DNA from: Planctomycetaceae bacterium
Lineage (GTDB): Bacteria > Planctomycetota > Planctomycetia > Pirellulales > Thermoguttaceae
Direction: 5' to 3'
NCBI GenBank assembly: GCA_031278315.1
Contig: JAITKS010000062.1
Location: 1 to 5,162 of the forward strand
Length of the DNA stretch: 5,162 nucleotides
This document shows, piece by piece, positions 4,852 to 5,162 of the stretch. The translations under genes and the position numbers were made by a program. The number at the start of each line of letters is the position of its first letter. Within the stretch, counting starts at the first letter, position 1. The notes beneath the pieces were generated by a model, which saw nothing but the letters and a program-made list of their open reading frames with translations, was not told the origin of the DNA and searched no databases.

Positions 4852-4998
4852 GATTAGTGGTTAGTGGTTAGTGGTTAGTGGTTAGTTCGCATGCGGAGAT
4901 TAATATCGATGCTGATTTTGAATCAATAAATTCATAATCTTTAATCATTAATCTGTAAGTTCAATTCACTAATCACTAATCACTAACCGCTAATCATC
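4852..4998. repeat. Large TTAGTGG inverted repeat (MITE-like)
   Basis: The left arm has four full tandem TTAGTGG units (4854-4860, 4861-4867, 4868-4874, 4875-4881) and a partial fifth. The right arm, about 4966-4998, has the complementary CACTAAT/CACTAAC/CGCTAAT units. The arms pair over about 30 bp with a few mismatches, some of which would be G-U pairs in RNA. Nested inside are AGATTAAT/ATTAATCT (4897-4904 with 4947-4954) and a small TGATT-TTG-AATCA hairpin (4913-4925). The roughly 145-bp whole resembles a non-autonomous palindromic element. No coding capacity and no target-site duplication were identified. Confidence 0.7.
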
Positions 4999-5046
4999 TC
5001 CCCCTCCCTTTGCGTTGCGATATAGTGTGGTAAACTTTTGTACCAT

Positions 5047-5078
5047 TTCAGTGGAACATTCATTCAGTGGAACATTCA
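5047..5078. repeat. Perfect 16-bp tandem duplication
   Basis: TTCAGTGGAACATTCA occurs twice head to tail, followed by TTCAGT overlapping the second copy's end. The CAGTGGAA core is shared with the 18-bp interspersed motif (copies C and D). Confidence 0.75.
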
Positions 5079-5086
5079 GTAACCAT

Positions 5087-5107
5087 TGTCTGATTCGTTT
5101 TCAGACA
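5087..5107. other. Hairpin of unknown role
   Basis: TGTCTGA and TCAGACA form a perfect 7-bp stem around a 7-nt loop. No T-tract follows on either strand, so it is not a convincing intrinsic terminator. Confidence 0.35.
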
Positions 5108-5162
5108 CATGTCTTAACGACTACTCTTTTGAAACGCCGAAATTAATAACATGATCGCATTT

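Larger units (their letters stand above)
4621..5162. other. Upstream region and repeat-rich non-coding DNA
   Basis: This 540-bp stretch to the window's end holds no gene I can support. It contains the leader of the secreted-protein gene, a hairpin flanked by direct repeats (4702-4746), the right CACAGAG copy, motif copy D, the TTAGTGG inverted repeat, a 16-bp tandem and a final hairpin. No clear -35/-10 pair stands out; one TTGACA on the minus strand (4758-4753) lacks a good -10 at the expected spacing. Confidence 0.6.

Noticed and set aside
5151..5162. ATG near the right edge as the start of a new gene
   Set aside because: Only four codons are visible and there is no ribosome binding site upstream.

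Overview
The window is AT-rich and holds two long genes, both on the minus strand, set in unusually repeat-rich non-coding DNA. The best guess for the source is a low-GC member of the Planctomycetota, perhaps from a gut or uncultured lineage. This rests on two family resemblances recalled from memory, with no search run: a UvrA-type ATPase with a long C-terminal extension carrying 'MPW...GEKWH' motifs, and a secreted tryptophan-rich hypothetical protein with 'GDWLGR', 'FNKDGHDG' and 'NFWGGVYK' motifs.

Layout: positions 1-193 are a REP-like palindromic unit bounded by 21-bp direct repeats. Positions 269-2506 (minus) encode 745 aa: only the second ABC ATPase half of UvrA, followed by two related copies of an extra domain joined by a Ser/Gln linker. 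The protein begins at a GTG preceded by an in-frame stop and a 16-bp AT-rich tandem repeat. The first half of UvrA is not in the window. Positions 2507-3300 are a mosaic of short dispersed repeats, with one doubtful 76-aa plus-strand ORF. Positions 3301-4620 (minus) encode a 439-aa secreted protein of unknown function. A good intrinsic terminator lies about 160 bp past its stop codon. Positions 4621-5162 carry its upstream region and more repeats, including a large TTAGTGG inverted repeat.

The two genes are separated by nearly 800 bp with a terminator between them, so they are probably transcribed separately, and nothing links them functionally. The UvrA-like protein would act in cytoplasmic DNA damage recognition if it pairs with a separate N-terminal half. 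The second protein would act outside the cytoplasm.

The most interesting points are the detached, extended UvrA half and the density of repeats. At least eight repeat types occur in about 1.5 kb of non-coding DNA. They include a 36-bp sequence placed as inverted copies on either side of the secreted-protein gene, and an 18-bp motif present four times. I see no CRISPR array, tRNA, rRNA, transposase gene or convincing new defence system.
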